DNA of 64,000 nucleotides from Escallonia rubra (GCA_033065855.1 JAVXUO010000044.1:1-64000), one strand, 5' to 3'; shown: positions 12,172-24,755, counted from the stretch's first letter. Notes: generated by a model not told the origin, from the letters alone. Numbers and translations are program-made.

Positions 12172-14256
12172 TGTAACGCCCCAACTTAAGGTTAACTCAA
12201 CCCGGCTGGAGCATTACGACACATCAGCTAATCACATCAAACTGATAATACAACTCATTCTAACTCACTTGGTAATCAAACCATATTATACAAAATTAAA
12301 AAGTTTATTGTTACAAAACACACCTAGTAAGCTCTCTGCCAGATCTCAAAGTTGACATACTGTACTACGTAAGTACAACTTAATTCACAAATGTACAAGT
12401 GACCCCTTGCCCGTCTTCTCACCGTGCCTCACACCTTCTCCTTGCCTTTTGAGGGACCGGCTCCTTGATCTAAAATGTTATTATGGGTAAAAACCCGTCA
12501 GCCCACTGGCTCAATAAGATAATCAAAGACATTTAATGTAACTTTCAACTCAAGAATACTGATAATGCATGCTATTGCAATTCAATCACATTAAGCAGTT
12601 CTACATGTGCACATAACACATATCAAATGTTCACACTTAGTTGAGCATTACAAGAGTTTACCATTCCCGAATTCAGTCCCATCAATAGACCACCCTTATG
12701 TCACCACACCCGGGATATAAGATCACAACCTTTGCCTCGGCCAAAGGCAAAGTAACCGAAAACAAATGGACACCGATACTGCCTCGGGTAGCAGTCGGAG
12801 ATACAATTGTTCGGCTCATACGGTGCACCGCTACTCAAACACAAACAAATCAACCCCCAATCATTTGAACGGGGTAACATAATAATCATCAACAGTATAT
12901 CAACCATCCCTTTCAATGAAAGGATGTAACATGCTCATGTGCAAGAAAATATATCATTTCATACATAGCTATCAAATATTTAGTCACTTTCATCACGTAA
13001 CGTCATCTTCATAACATCTTGGACATGTAACATAATCATTTATATTCAGCAAATTAGTTCAATTATAGGACATAACAAACATGTCCAAAACCATATTCTA
13101 ACCATGTCTAGTTTGACATAAATCCACAATTCACACATACCATAACCTATTTCACGTCTTCCATAACCTCCAATATGTTAAACATGAATAGATTCACTTA
13201 CTAACAAGTCTCTAACAAGTATTTAAATGTTTGACAAATGATTCATACTAAAAGAGTTACGCTAACATAGCATATATCCATATTCATGTCTTAAAAGCCC
13301 ATTAAAAAGCTTTAACTATCTTACCTTAAAGAAGAGATGAAAGACCCAATTTTCAGATTTGAAACACCTTTAAAATACTCCTCAAAACACGTTCAAAACA
13401 CTGTTTGAAGCTCATAGGAACTTTCCAAATCAACTGTTTGAGGTTCCTTTTCAAAAACAAGCCTTAATTCTAGATTTTGGGAGGTTTTTTGGTTGCTTTT
13501 CTTGCACTTTTCTCTAAAAACGAGGTAAGAGAATTTAAGCAGGCCAATTGGGTCTTTTATATCAAGTTAGAAGCAAGTAGGAGGTGTCAAGTGAAGGTGA
13601 AGAGGTGGAAAAGTCAAGCACGACGAGGCTTTAAGCACGAGGTGGCAAGACACGATTGTGCCACCTAGCAAGCACGACAAGGCTCAAGGCACATGGTGGC
13701 AAGACACAGTTGTGCCACCTAGCAAGCACGACAAGGCTCAAAGCACGAGGTGGCAAGACACAGTTGTGCCACCTGGCAAGCATGACAAGGCTGGAAGCAT
13801 GAGGTGGCAAGACACGATTGTGCCACCTAGTAAGCACGACAATGCTAACCAAAGTACGACAAGGCTCGAAGCACGACGTGTCACAATACTATGTTGACAC
13901 GTCACAAGCACGAGGTGGCATAATTCTTTGCCAAAAGCAAAACAATTCACAGGCAGTCCGGTCAACAACCGTTTACTCCCAGCTAAAGGTTTCACCATTT
14001 TTCGTTTCCAACTCTTCTCAAAATATCTTTGGTCATTCCAAGTGATCATTTAAAGTTTCTAAACATTAAATACTCTTTTCCATTTCTAGCACTTCGTGCA
14101 CCTTTTTAGAAAATTTACTCAATTCAAGGTGTCTAACATTTAAACATACATTCAAATATGTTATCATGCATAGTTTATCATAACCATTTTCACAAAAGTG
14201 GTTTATCTAATCATACTTAAATATGTAATCAAACCATATAAAATGTTGGGTTCTCA
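12172..14256 (-). repeat. 5' LTR of the Tekay-like element (2,085 bp)
   Basis: Partner of the LTR at 5117-7200, one base longer because of an extra T near 13490. As the 5' LTR on the minus strand it should hold the promoter. It is followed on the right by the target duplication CAAAA. Confidence 0.95.
13641..13856 (+). repeat. 54-bp tandem repeat in the 5' LTR
   Basis: Same four-unit array as 6585-6800, with one visible substitution (ACACGATTG instead of ACACGGTTG in the fourth unit). Unit number has not changed since insertion. Confidence 0.9.
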
Positions 14257-14261
14257 CAAAA

Positions 14262-14612
14262 AATATTCTCAAGGAAAACCAGCCAGTTACTAATAGCCTA
14301 CATCCAATTTTAAGGCCAAACCGGACAGTTGGTCGGAGACAAACTCGAATTTCAAGCCAAAATCGACTGGTTAGTCAGAAAAAAATTAAATTTTCTTGAG
14401 AAAACCAAATGATTGATCAGAAACATAGACCATGAAATGTACAAATTAAATAGAAAAATCGGCCGGTTAGTGAAAAACAGACGATTTTTTTGATAAATTT
14501 TTAAAATTTTGGACTCTTAACTCTATACAAATTAGGGCTACTCAACTATATATATTTAGGACTCGTCCTTTCAGAACAAAATTAGTCCTTTCTCCATTTT
14601 TCAAAACTCAAA
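14262..14612 (+). promoter_or_regulatory. Promoter-like upstream region of a PMD/DUF7745-like frame
   Basis: AT-rich sequence with repeated CCGGTTAGT/CCAGCCAGTTA words like those before the ATG in R1 and R2. A TATATATAT box lies near 14548-14556, about 60 bp before the ATG at 14613. The layout (CCGGTTAGTC words, TATA, ATG) matches R1 and R2, although the protein that follows is a different one. Promoter function is inferred. Confidence 0.35.
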
Positions 14613-15690
14613 ATGGCTTTCGAAGATGATCCCACGATCTTCAAGCTCCAATTTTGCGCATTTGCGGACTCCTTTAGCAGGATCGAATTGATTTATCTGG
14701 ATAGGAGATTAAGACTAAAATCTGTGATGAGCTTGAGGAACGTGATGGTTCGTGAAGACATTCTCCGTGCTGCCTGCAAATTCTGGGATATTGAGGATCA
14801 TGTTTTTCGCTTCGGTCTGACCGAACTCTGACCTACTTTTAAAGAATTTTCTACCCTAGTAAATATCACAGCCAAGCTTCCAATCGATGTTCTGGCCGTT
14901 CAAGATGGTTATGTCAAGTCTCTCAAAACTTTGTTGAAGGCCCCAAAGGAGCGCGCCCGATCTTTCATTCGGGTTGATGGTGTTTAACTCTATCCCTTGA
15001 TAGAATATTTTTTTGGCAAGCCGACTTGTCGTGATCAACAGTATGTCGATGGTCGGGTGGCCGCTCTGGCGCTATGCTTGGTAACCAAATATCTCACCTT
15101 TTTCGGCCCTGGGGTTGCTGACGTCCTGCTTTAAGTGTCCACCTGAGGTAAAACCCTGATCCCCTTAGTGGTACCTAAAACCTTACTTGGTATCACTGAT
15201 GTTCATAAAGATCTCGGCGTTCTATTCGGAGGTAGTTCTTCGCTATTGTACATCTGGCTACTGGACTATATGCACCTGATAGCCAAACCTGTTGTAGTAG
15301 GTATAGCCTTAATGCTTTTTATTCTTGGCCCCTACTTTTCGAAAGTCATTCTAGCATAAACGACCGGACTCACTTCTTCTGCGTTCAGGAGTCCAAAGAT
15401 ATCCGTTGGTACTATAAATTGTGGAAGGCTCATGGGCCAGTTATGAGAACGGCTGAATATCCCTCGGTTTATCTCCTAGGATTGCACTACACATCTTTCT
15501 ACTTTGACTGCCGGATCGTGAGGCAGTGTGGTTATGAGCAGGTGATTCCAAAAGTCTATGAGGAGTTTGTAGGGGACCAATCCCTTAGCCTTTTCATAAT
15601 CGATTTTGTTTTGCGAGGCTTGGAGTGTCCACCTTATACCCACATTTCTATTCAATATAGACCTTTCCTTACTCGACAGATGCTGTAGGA
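14613..15690 (+). pseudogene. DUF7745/PMD-like TE protein, interrupted by stops
   Basis: The ATG at 14613 opens a 72-aa frame containing F-W-D-I-E-D-H-V-F-R-F-G-L-T-E-L, the start of the plant TE-associated domain that usually continues C-P-T-x-E-E-F. Here the Cys codon is TGA, so translation would stop, but homology continues in frame (P-T-F-K-E-F-S-T-L-V). Further segments at 15168-15359 (S-L-L-Y-I-W-L-L-D-Y-M-H-L) and 15419-15688 (Y-L-L-G-L-H-Y-T-S-F-Y) fit the middle and end of the same domain. At least four stops or frameshifts are visible. It lies tail-to-tail with a minus-strand integrase fragment (16090-17215), the arrangement known for antisense extra frames of Tat-lineage elements. 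Confidence 0.55.
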
Positions 15691-15720
15691 TATCCCCTAG
15701 GTTGCTGATAAGAGTTAGAA

Positions 15721-15880
15721 TTTTCCTTACCCTAACTTTTGCCTAGGCCGCATTTGCAGGATTTTCGTTCTAGCGGGCATTTTTAATTTTCTAGCTTTTT
15801 TTTTTTCACTTTCATTTTTCTTTTGCCCTAAGTTTTGCCTAGGCCGCCCTTTGCAAGGTTTTTGTCCTAGTGGACATTTT
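15721..15880 (+). repeat. Short direct duplication after the DUF7745-like frame
   Basis: TTTGCCTAGGCCG occurs at about 15739 and 15835 (96 bp apart), each followed by a similar GCAGGATTTTCGTTCTAG / GCAAGGTTTTTGTCCTAG stretch and separated by a pyrimidine-rich tract. No gene is seen between here and 16090. Confidence 0.5.
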
Positions 15881-16089
15881 TTTCCTCATGAATGTAGTCA
15901 GTGTAATAAAGGAATTTTATTAAAAAAATTGAACCCAACCATGGTAACTTTACGGGCTACCTACGTACCTTCATCTATGTGTTACATCATTTTGTGTGTG
16001 CTGAAAATATTCTTAAAGAGGATTAGGTCATTCATAGTTCAATTACAAAATCAAGCATAATATTTCTTTAATCGATCTAGATTGACTAG

Positions 16090-17215
16090 CTGTGACAACT
16101 TCATTCTGTCTAAATTGACTAACAGTGTTGCACCCCCAGTCATGATTTGCTTGATCATATATGGACTTAACCAATCGGGTTCACACTTTCCTCGAGGTTT
16201 CCAAATTTGTCCAATATTCTCCTTTAACACCAGATCTCATTCTTTTAATCTACGTCCCTTCACTCGCTTGTTGAATGCTTGGGCAATCCATTTCTGGTAA
16301 CCTTGAACATGGTAGAGTGCCTTCAACCTTTTTTTGTCTGTTAAGGCCAACCCTTCGAATTTGTTTCTCCCCCAGTCTTCCTCAACTATCTGGTTTCCTA
16401 ACAACACTCTACGAGAGTTGACTTCCAATTTTATCGGGAGCATGGCCTCCATGCCATAGACTAATGAATATGGAGTAGCCACGTTTGACATTCTCATTGA
16501 TGGCATATAGTCCCAAAGTGCGTAGGGAAGCTTATCTGGGCAACTCCTATACAAATCTGTCATTTTGCTCAACATGTTCTTTATGTTCTTATTGGCGGCC
16601 TCGACAGCCTCATTGGTTTGTGGTCCGTATGGTGATGAGCGATGTCGGGTGATACCATACTCTTTAGCTAGGTCTGAGACTTCTCCTTCAAAATATAGCC
16701 CGTTATCTGAGATAAACTCCTAGGGTACTCCACATCGGCAAATGATATTGGTTCGAATAAACTGAGCCACCTTTTTGGCGTTGAGCACGGTTTACGAAGC
16801 AGATTCTACCCACTTCGTGAAGTAATCTATGGCTACCAGTATGAACTCGTGCCCATCAGAGGCCATAAGACTGATCTTCCCTATCACGTCTATTCCCCAA
16901 ACTGAGAACGACCAAGGGGAGGTCATGTTGTATAATTCTTGGGGAGGAAGTTGTTGTAAAATTGCATACACTTGACATTCATGGCACCTCATCACATACT
17001 CGACATAGTCTCGCTCCGTAGTACTCCAATAGTATCCCTGTCAGAGGACCTTCTTGCTAGCATCCGCCTGTTCATGTGTGGTTCACACTCTCTTGCATGT
17101 ATATCTTTCATGATTTGGCTACTCTCTCTTTCGGTTACATATAAGAGGTGTTCCCCACTATAATGTATCTTATACAATCTCCCCTTCGCGGAACAGGTGA
17201 AACACCCTTCTGGAT
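16090..17215 (-). pseudogene. Tat/Athila-like Ty3/gypsy integrase remnant
   Basis: Three minus-strand pieces in order. 17177-16992 is a zinc-binding region (Q-I-M-K-D-I-H, then C-E-P-H-M-N-R-R-M-L-A-R). 16995-16792 is the start of the core (W-G-I-D-V-I-G, then I-L-V-A-I-D-Y-F-T-K-W-V-E). 16575-16237 is the core end and C-terminal part (T-P-Y-S-L-V-Y-G-M-E-A). Stops and frameshifts separate them. The sequence is unlike the nearby chromovirus and lacks a chromodomain, which fits the non-chromovirus Tat/Athila group. Upstream pol is missing because the segment ends where R2 begins (about 17218-17237). Confidence 0.75.
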
Positions 17216-17639
17216 AATTTCCGTCTCATTAATTAACTGGACTATTCAACTGAACTAGACTAGACCAATTAACCGGACTAAATTAATTTAATAAAATTGG
17301 ACTGCATTAATTAATTAAAATTACATTACTAAGCCCAAACTGAATAATGTCTTTTAGAAAATAATAAAAGCCCATTATTTATCTATTTAAAAATTCCTAC
17401 AAAACGAAGTGTCTACATAGCCCTTAACATCACCAAAAAAGAAGGACAACGTTTAAACCACTTGACTCAAAGAAAGACTCATACAGATATGAGGTCAGAC
17501 CTTCACAGGCTTCCTACGTATTCTCGCAGGAGGAGTCAAACCAACTTAGTTCGATGAAATACCGATATTGTTTGAAGCCAGAGCTAACAGTAACAACGAT
17601 TGGTCGTTGAACAACAATTAGTAAAGAAAAAAATTCCAG

Positions 17640-18000
17640 TAACGGGAACCACCAAGTCTATTTGAATAGTCGGCATACAAAAATCATGTCTAGATACCGG
17701 AGCCCTCAAATCAATTTGAAAGGGTCATCTAGTCATGTAGAGAAAATAGTAAATCTACTCGTTACCGAAGCCCCCAAATTGATTTGAAAGGATCGACATA
17801 TGACCTACCAAAGAGAATTTATGTTGTTACTGGGCCATCAAATCGATTTGAATGGTCGACGAACAACATGAAAAGGATTTTGACCGTTATCGAAACCCTC
17901 AAACCGATTTGAAAGGGTCAAAAGAAAAATTGGAAATAACTGTGAACGTTATCGAAGCCCCCAAATCGATTCGAAAGGGTCGACAAAAAAAAAGTGAGAG
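17640..18000 (+). repeat. Degenerate ~60-bp tandem repeat in R2
   Basis: The same core as in R1 (CCCAAATCGATTTGAAAGGG with variants) recurs near 17651, 17707, 17775, 17837, 17899 and 17961. Unit order and flanks differ slightly from R1. Confidence 0.65.
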
Positions 18001-18785
18001 TTTGATTGGTAGCTGGAGCTGGAAAAGTCATAAAGATAATTGATTGTTGGATGAGAAGGAGTCCGTTCACTTTACGAGGAGATGCTATTGCAACTGGTAA
18101 CAAACACGAAATCCTGTATTAGCCTTACACCATAGAAGAGCCGTTGGACAGAGCGATAGATGAAAAGATCTGGGTCGTGAACCACCCAGAGATTAGATGT
18201 CGGACATGCACAAATAGGCATGCAAGCATACAAATAGTGGATAATAGCGCCATCGGGTGAATGAATGTATATCATGTGACAATTTATAGGCAGGAAAAGG
18301 CAAGTGTATACTTATGGTGTCAATATTTGAAGCACATAAGCACACAAACATGCATTCCAATAAAAAATTTTTTTGAAAAGAGGTCGAAAACAGGTTGGTC
18401 AGAACTGCTGAGAGATTTGAAAATTGAAAATTTTAAGTTGAAAATCGGCCGATTAGTCAACAGGTTTTGAGAGTTTTTAAAGTTTTGGCACGAAGACTGG
18501 TCGGTTAGTCAGAGACTTTTGGATTTTTCAAATTTTGAAGAGTAAAAAACCAGCCGGTTAGTCAGAGACTTTGACCAACTTCAATGACAAAATCAATTGG
18601 TTTTGCCGCCCAATTTTGGTGCATGATTTTATGGTTTTTCCAAACATTTCCAATTCATTCTCATTCCAATCTGTCTCAGACTTCTTCCCTCTAGGAGTCC
18701 TAGGTTGTCTATCCTAGCCCCAATCTCACTCCTAACTTATAAATACAACCGATCCCTTCGCCATCTCTCTCAATCGCGCATAAAC

Positions 18786-19440
18786 ATGGAGGATTATGTG
18801 TGAACTTGCAAAGGGCATGAAGGAGGGCCCTAAATTGGGAAAATCAGCCGATTTTAACTGAAGAATAAAGTCAATGATCATTTGGCACTTAATCCGGAGC
18901 AAGGCGCTCACCTCTGGCACTTTACTTTACAGAGGATGAATGTTTTACCCGAAAATTTTCTTCTAGACACACATTTTTTCACCTTGCTTCACACACACAC
19001 CCCTCATGCTCATGCAAGATAGGTCCCATGCACTAGGTTTTTCATGTAATTCTTTCATGAATCAGACGGCGGTTCCTTAGGTTTCCCTCTTTGTTATGCA
19101 AATTTGTAGCCCCTCCCCGTGAATAAGGATGTAGGGGCTCTTATAATCTACTGAAAGATTGGTGGGCAAAAATCCCTCCTCATGTTAAGAATAGAGGGAC
19201 TACTACGGGTTTTCACCCCTTCCCAGATGGGTTACACACTTTCACCCAAAGCAAGGAACATCTTGTGTGCCTTGTTGAGATTTGGTTGGGTTCTACCAAC
19301 ACCTTCCATATGCCATTCGGGGAGGCCACGATCACCCAGTTGGATTTTACGAGCATCACTAGTATTCGTAGTCGAGGGAGGCCTATACCTTGCACCCATG
19401 ATCTCAACAAGGATCATGATCTTGTGGTCCACTTGCTGTA
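18786..19440 (+). pseudogene. Truncated PMD-like frame of R2
   Basis: Diverged copy of the first part of the 2338-4800 frame. The stretch coding T-N-T-F-H-M-P-F-G-E-A-T-I-T-Q-L-D-F-T is visible at about 19290-19350 and is the best-preserved PMD core in the window. Early stop codons and the abrupt join at 19440 make it a pseudogene. Confidence 0.5.
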
Positions 19441-20105
19441 CATAGCTCTACTGGAAGTCCATTAATCATGACAATGAGCTGGCTTTTAGTAGGCCTTCTA
19501 TCATCTCTGCAGGGGTTTAACTCTAGTTGTACAAAGGTACATAGCTTTTGAGAATTACTCTTAGCTCTTTCTTTTCATCCCTCAAACTAATAGTATATAT
19601 GATGCCTACCATTATCAAGATTATAGTCAAACTGAGTAGATCAAATGCATGTTGTCCAGATCGACCATCCGTGAGAGGATCAGAGAGTGGTCATTGGCTC
19701 TAATGGAGTTTTATTTCTGTTATGCTCAACAAGAGGTACCTCATCAATCCTCCAGTCGTGCTGCCAGCCATCAAGGAAAAACCTTTGAGGCCTTATTTCT
19801 CTGTTGTACATAGCTTCAGTGGATGTTTATTACTCAAGAGAATGAGATGGCTTTTAGTACGCCTTCTATTATCTCAACAGGGTTTTAACTTCGATTGTAC
19901 AAAAGTACACAGCCTTTGAGAATTAGTCTTAGCACTTTCTTTTCATCCCTAAAACTAAGAGTATATATACTGCTTAACATTGTTGAGATTATAGTCTAAC
20001 TGACCAGATCAAATACATATTGTCTAGATCGACCATCCGTGAGAGGTTCAGAGAGGGGTTGTTGGCTCTAATAGAGTTTAATGTCTATTTTGCTCCACAA
20101 TAGGC
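19441..20105 (+). repeat. 368-bp tandem duplication inside the RNase H-coding segment
   Basis: CATAGCT...GGCTTTTAGTA...GATCGACCATCCGTGAGAGG occurs from 19441 and again from 19809 (offset 368 bp). The copies differ at roughly one base in seven, so the duplication is old. The second copy continues into the rest of pol. Confidence 0.75.
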
Positions 20106-21830
20106 TGTCAAAGGCCAAGCTATAACTGAATTTTGGTTAATCACCCGATCTTAGATTTTGGCCAAGACGTTAATGAATCTCTTGATACTTGGAATTTGGC
20201 TAAGATTTCTCTCACCCCTTGGAAACTTTAATTTGATGGGTCAAGGACTAGTGACTCAGCAAGAGTTGGGGTCATGAGGTCTCTTCTGTTGGGAGAGAAA
20301 TAATGATTCATCAGTTAGCAGGCAGATCCAAGTGCAAGCATTGAGGCTTATGCCCATATCACACGATTGCATCTAGCCTGACTGATGAATTTGTGACTTC
20401 ATCCTAGTGGCACAACCCAAGGGAAGATATTCACGAGGCCAATCACCTAGCCCCGGAGTATCTAGTCTAATCTTTCCAACAAGTCTCCACAAAAAAAATC
20501 ATAATAGAAGAAGAGAGCTGACTACAACGCAGAAATATAAATCGGCAAGGAAATCTGTGAACTTGACTTGAGGATAATGATTGGAGGTTCCTAATCACTA
20601 GTTGTTTGGTAAATCCTACAGACTGAACAGACTTCAAAACTAGAAGAAGGGCCCTAAACTACGTCCTTCTCGATAATGATCTATTTAAAAATAGCCCTCG
20701 TGATGACCTTCTTTAAGATGCATTGGCACACAAGAAGCCTTGCTAATAACGATAGAGACATATAAGGGGATTTGTGGGGAACAACAAACTAGGATTAAAA
20801 TGTAGTGGCTAACTCATGAACAAGGATATTATTGGCCGACAATAGCTAAATTAATGCATCATATATTCCAAAGGGGGCCAAGATTGCCAAAAGCATGGGT
20901 CACCCAATATGTTTCGGCCATCAACATGCTCATAAATTCCAAACATTATTCGTTCAGAGCATGGGCCGTGACTATGATGGAATGATTTCCAAATCATCCT
21001 CAACTCATGCAAATTCACCATCTTAGCCACTAACTACTTCACCAAATGGGTGGAAGCCTTTCCCGTGAAATATGTCAATTAGACCGACGTGATCAAATGA
21101 ATTGATTCAAGAATAAATTATTAATAGGTTTCGGATTCCCCAACATTTGGTCATAAATCAGGACATAATACTCTTTGGAGATGAGGTAAAGACCTTTGTT
21201 GTTCAGTTCAAAATTGAATTATCACATTTCACCCCTTACTACACTCAAGGGAATGAACCAGATGAAGCAACTAACAAAGTTGTCGAAGGCATTAATAGCA
21301 AGATGATAAGACAAATCCTAAGGGAGTAGTATCACTACTCTCAGAAGCCCTATTGGCTTATCAACGTCCTCGGAATGAGTACAGGGACATCCTGTTCACT
21401 CTAACAAATGGAGATGAAGCCGTCTTACCCATGGAATTGAACGTGAGGCCTACATGAATAGCCTTTCAAAATCTTCTAGAACCAGCAAACCATGATGAGA
21501 CGATGTTGATCGAGGTAGAGAACTTAGATGATGTTAGACTGGCCACCATAGACTGCTTGAAAGTACAAAAGTTAAAGATATCAATGGCTTACGACAGAAG
21601 GGTAAAAACTAAATCCTTTGGAATTGGTGATTTAGTTTGGAAGGTCATATTACCTATTAGGGCAAAGAGAACTTCTCTTGGAAAATAATCTGAAGGGCCC
21701 ATTCAAGGTGCTTGAGGTATAGAATGGAGGAACTTACAGGCTAAGCAACTTGGGCGATAACCTTTACTCAATAGCAAGTATTTGAGGAAATAGTATCCAA
21801 GCCTTTAAGAAACTAGTGTCTGCTGACACG
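19441..21830 (+). pseudogene. Ty3/gypsy pol remnant (RNase H-integrase), Tat-like
   Basis: The plus strand preserves, in order: a connection segment (Y-L-I-N-P-P-V-V-L-P at about 19725-19755), RNase H pieces (K-G-Q-A-I at about 20105; W-K-L-x-F-D-G-S-R-T near 20220), an integrase zinc/core start (G-Y-Y-W-P-T-I near 20830; then T-I-L-A-T-N-Y-F-T-K-W-V-E-A-F-P near 21020-21070), the core end (E-A-T-N-K-V-V-E-G-I near 21265), and the C-terminal S-F-G-I-G-D-L-V-W-K (about 21615-21645) and G-P-F-K-V-L-E-V. Many stops and frameshifts are present. No chromodomain is seen. It is opposite in strand to the integrase piece at 16090-17215. Confidence 0.75.
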
Positions 21831-23800
21831 TAGTCATTTTTATTGTTCTCCTGCTTTGTTTAATTGCATAGCCAGTCAAAGTGGACCGATGAAAAAATAG
21901 AGCAGTTGTTCAATGGAAAATTTGCAAGGTGTGAGTCTGAAAGAGCAAACTTGAGAATGCAGCAGAGCAATATAAATAATAGATAAGTAGAAAATCAAGG
22001 CAATCGAAGAAGTAAGTTGAATTAATCAAATGATATTTAAAGAAGAACTTGTCATTCCAAATGGACCCAATTCTGGGCTGTTTGCCTAATAAAGTCCTTG
22101 ATGGAATTTGAATTCCAAAGCCTGTGTATCCTCCATGAGAAGGTTCATCTACCCCAGAGTCTGAGCCCTCGCGTTCTGAGCTCAAGCCAGAAAGATCTCT
22201 AGTGCCCTAATTTGACTATCTTTTGTTAAAAGCTTGGGCTCCAGGGTGCGAAGGCCTCGTGATAAGAGACTATGTCTTTCTTCACACCCTTCACCTTTTG
22301 GAACCTTCGTTGTACTTTGGCTGAAAGATTGATGTAGCATTCAAGCTGCTTTCAACTTGACCAAACGTGTCAAAAAGTTCTGCTACGTCGTTACTTTGGT
22401 CCATTAATAGGCGAGTGGAGCTCAACAAGCTGCTCACGCTCTTCATCATGGGTGAGGTTTCATTGGCCTTGGCGGCAAAATGGCATGGCATTTGATAACT
22501 GTTAAAATAACATTATGGCATCATGGGCTATATTGGGGGCCATTAATGTTCACTCCAAGGTAAAATGTAACGTCTCTGCCTAAACAAAGTTGATTTGTCC
22601 TAAAGCATTAACATGCTACGTCATTAGGAAGTAAGAGATCAGCCTATGGACAAGTTTGCCCTTAGATTAAGTTGGTGTTTGTTTCCAAAACTATTCGATC
22701 AATGGCAACAGTTGCTAAATGATGTCTGGCTAGTTTAAAGTAAAGGAAGGACACATGGCTTGTATGCATAGAGCACAAATATTTAACTGTACAACGTGTC
22801 AACATGGAAAGAAACGTAAAACATGGCAAATGCAAGATGAAAACTTAGACGAGAAGATAAATACGAAACCCTAGCCAGTCTCAACACGTGGCAAGGTCAG
22901 ATCAGATCAATCAAGGAAGCTTAACATGAACAGAAGGGTAGCATGTGCATGCTGAGACATGTGCCCTCGAGATTGGATACACATGAGGCTAATCATTCAA
23001 AACTCAACTCCAAAAGACATAATTATTGTATCAAATAATTCTCTTTAGCATCACAAACAAACTATCTGCTCTGGTTATTCTATGTAAACAGGATTTAGAT
23101 GAAGCAACCACTGTTTAACTTACTTAAACAGTTATTAAAGTGTATCCAAGCTCTGGATTGAAGCTCTATGCTCTTAAAGGTTATTCATTACAAACACAGT
23201 GAAGGTAATCTGCCTATGTTCAATGTTTTTTATATACTTGATTTGATTAGGAGTAGGAGTAGCTCTAGTAGGATTGGACGTAACTTAAATAGCACTGACA
23301 ATGTTCTAAAGCTTTAGGCCAAAGATCTTTGCGGATACTGTCAAGTTCGCATTGATCAATTTGAAAGAAGTCATAAGAGACATATTTCTCCAAAAGTCAG
23401 ACCATTTAATTACTTGGTAATTGTGTGTACATGTGACGCTTGCACACCATATGACTCGTAAACTTTCTAAAGGCACGTGCGAGAACGTTTTACAAGCAAA
23501 TATTGTGCATCCGAGGTTCTTATGTTACAAATCCTTGTTTGGGAATATCCTGCAAGCCTTAGTTACTATGTACGAGTGGTCATTTAGAGCTTTAGCTATC
23601 ACTTACTAGGCTATTATTTTGTAGGTTCTCACTAGATACAGCGCTTTCAAATACTTTCTGAACTTTGGATTTTTGCTCTCCTTAGCCACTATGACTACTT
23701 TCCAAGTAATTTCATGAGTCATGGTATCCATTGGGAATTAATAAACTCTGGCAACTTCAGTAGCGTTTGAAACCATTTATTTTTTCAGTTTTTTGTCCAG
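21831..23800. other. About 2 kb without a recognisable gene
   Basis: Only short open frames without family signatures, such as minus strand 22185-21910 and 22491-22291. The AT-rich sequence may be the tail of the retroelement mosaic up to about 22,500. I see no promoter, RNA gene or element ends. Confidence 0.4.
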
Positions 23801-23825
23801 CTTTGAAAATTGAAAAAAATATTGA

Positions 23826-24755
23826 TGTTTGGTTCACAGTTTCCATTTTTTCTCCTTCAGTTTTATAAACCAGTTTTCTATTTTGGGTTGTTTTTTAAAA
23901 CTCCATTTTCGAGTTTTCGATTTTCAGTTTTGATTTTTTATTTTAGATCCCACCTTCAAGCTTCACTAGAAGCAATTTGGAACCCATTTTTTTTTTGTCA
24001 TTTTATCACTCCCGTTAGTTATCCCCCATCCCCAACCACCACCACACAACAAAGCTGTCGCCACCTATTGCCAACGCACCGCCGTCGACAACCCTGAGAT
24101 CGAGACCAGCGTTGCCACCCCACAACCATCGCCACTCAACGTAGATCTGCTCCGTCGTTGCACTGTCGCAGATATGCTCCACCCAACACAAATTTGCCCC
24201 ACCCAATGCCACTAGGCGTCGCAACTCACCTGCCCAACCATCGCCATTGCACCAGACATCAAGACCAACGCCATCGACTCCAAGGCGGTGATGAATGACC
24301 ACACCATGGAGTCCACGATCGAGAAGCCCAGGTCCATCCATTATCGAAAAGTCTGATTGGGTTTAAATATAGTTTAATTGTTGATAGTGAAGGTGTGATT
24401 TGGTCGGGGGGGGTGCGATTTTGGTGGTGGTGGTGATTAGCGATTGTGCGATTTTGGTTGTGGGGTTGACTGGCTGTGGTGCGATTTTGGTGGTGGTGTT
24501 GACTGGCGGTAGTGCGATTTTTGTGGTGGTGTTGACTAGCGGTGGTGTGATTTTGGTGGTGGTGCTTGGCTGGAGGTTCTGTTGGAGAAGAAGATAATTT
24601 AAAGAGAAATGAAAAGAAAGTAGAAAGTAAACAAAAAAAAAAAAAGCATTTACCAAATATCTATCTGTTTTTTCTAAAAAAAAATAAAAAACCACAACTA
24701 ATTTTGATTTTAATTTTAAAAAAATCAAAACTAAAATTACAACTTTGTCAAACAG
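23826..24755. mobile_element. Possible non-autonomous DNA element with GGTGGT minisatellite core
   Basis: T-rich left arm (TGTTTGGTTCACAGTTTCC near 23827) and A-rich right arm, whose reverse complement starts TGTTTGACAAAGTTG (near 24755), look like loose inverted ends. Between them, 24395-24580 holds a tandem repeat of about 36 bp based on GTGCGATTTTGGTGGTGGTG. A minus-strand frame here only reads a 12-aa Thr/Pro repeat. No target duplication could be fixed. Confidence 0.3.

Larger units (their letters stand above)
5112..14261 (-). mobile_element. Complete Ty3/gypsy LTR retrotransposon, Tekay/Del-like chromovirus
   Basis: The coordinates include the 5-bp target duplication CAAAA (5112-5116 and 14257-14261). 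LTRs of about 2.08 kb occupy 5117-7200 and 12172-14256, both TG...CA. The element reads on the minus strand: 5' LTR on the right, initiator-Met primer site, one uninterrupted gag-pol frame, polypurine tract, 3' LTR on the left. By eye I count 9 substitutions and one 1-bp indel between the LTRs, so the insertion is recent, about 0.17 My at the often-used plant rate of 1.3e-8 per site per year. A C-terminal chromodomain and long LTRs fit the Tekay/Del clade. All parts needed for autonomous movement appear present; activity is inferred, not shown. It landed in older retroelement debris. Confidence 0.95.
17237..19440 (+). repeat. R2: long dispersed repeat, copy 2 (diverged copy at 683-2980)
   Basis: Colinear with R1 (see that entry), same orientation. 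Unlike R1 it runs, at 19440, directly into RNase H-coding sequence, so it is part of a rearranged element. The ATG copy at 18786 is followed within a few codons by a stop (GTGTGA), so its PMD frame is dead. Confidence 0.65.

Noticed and set aside
683..19440. R1 and R2 as the two LTRs of one large element
   Set aside because: No TG/CA borders, no primer site after R1 or polypurine tract before R2, and R2 runs straight into RNase H coding sequence.
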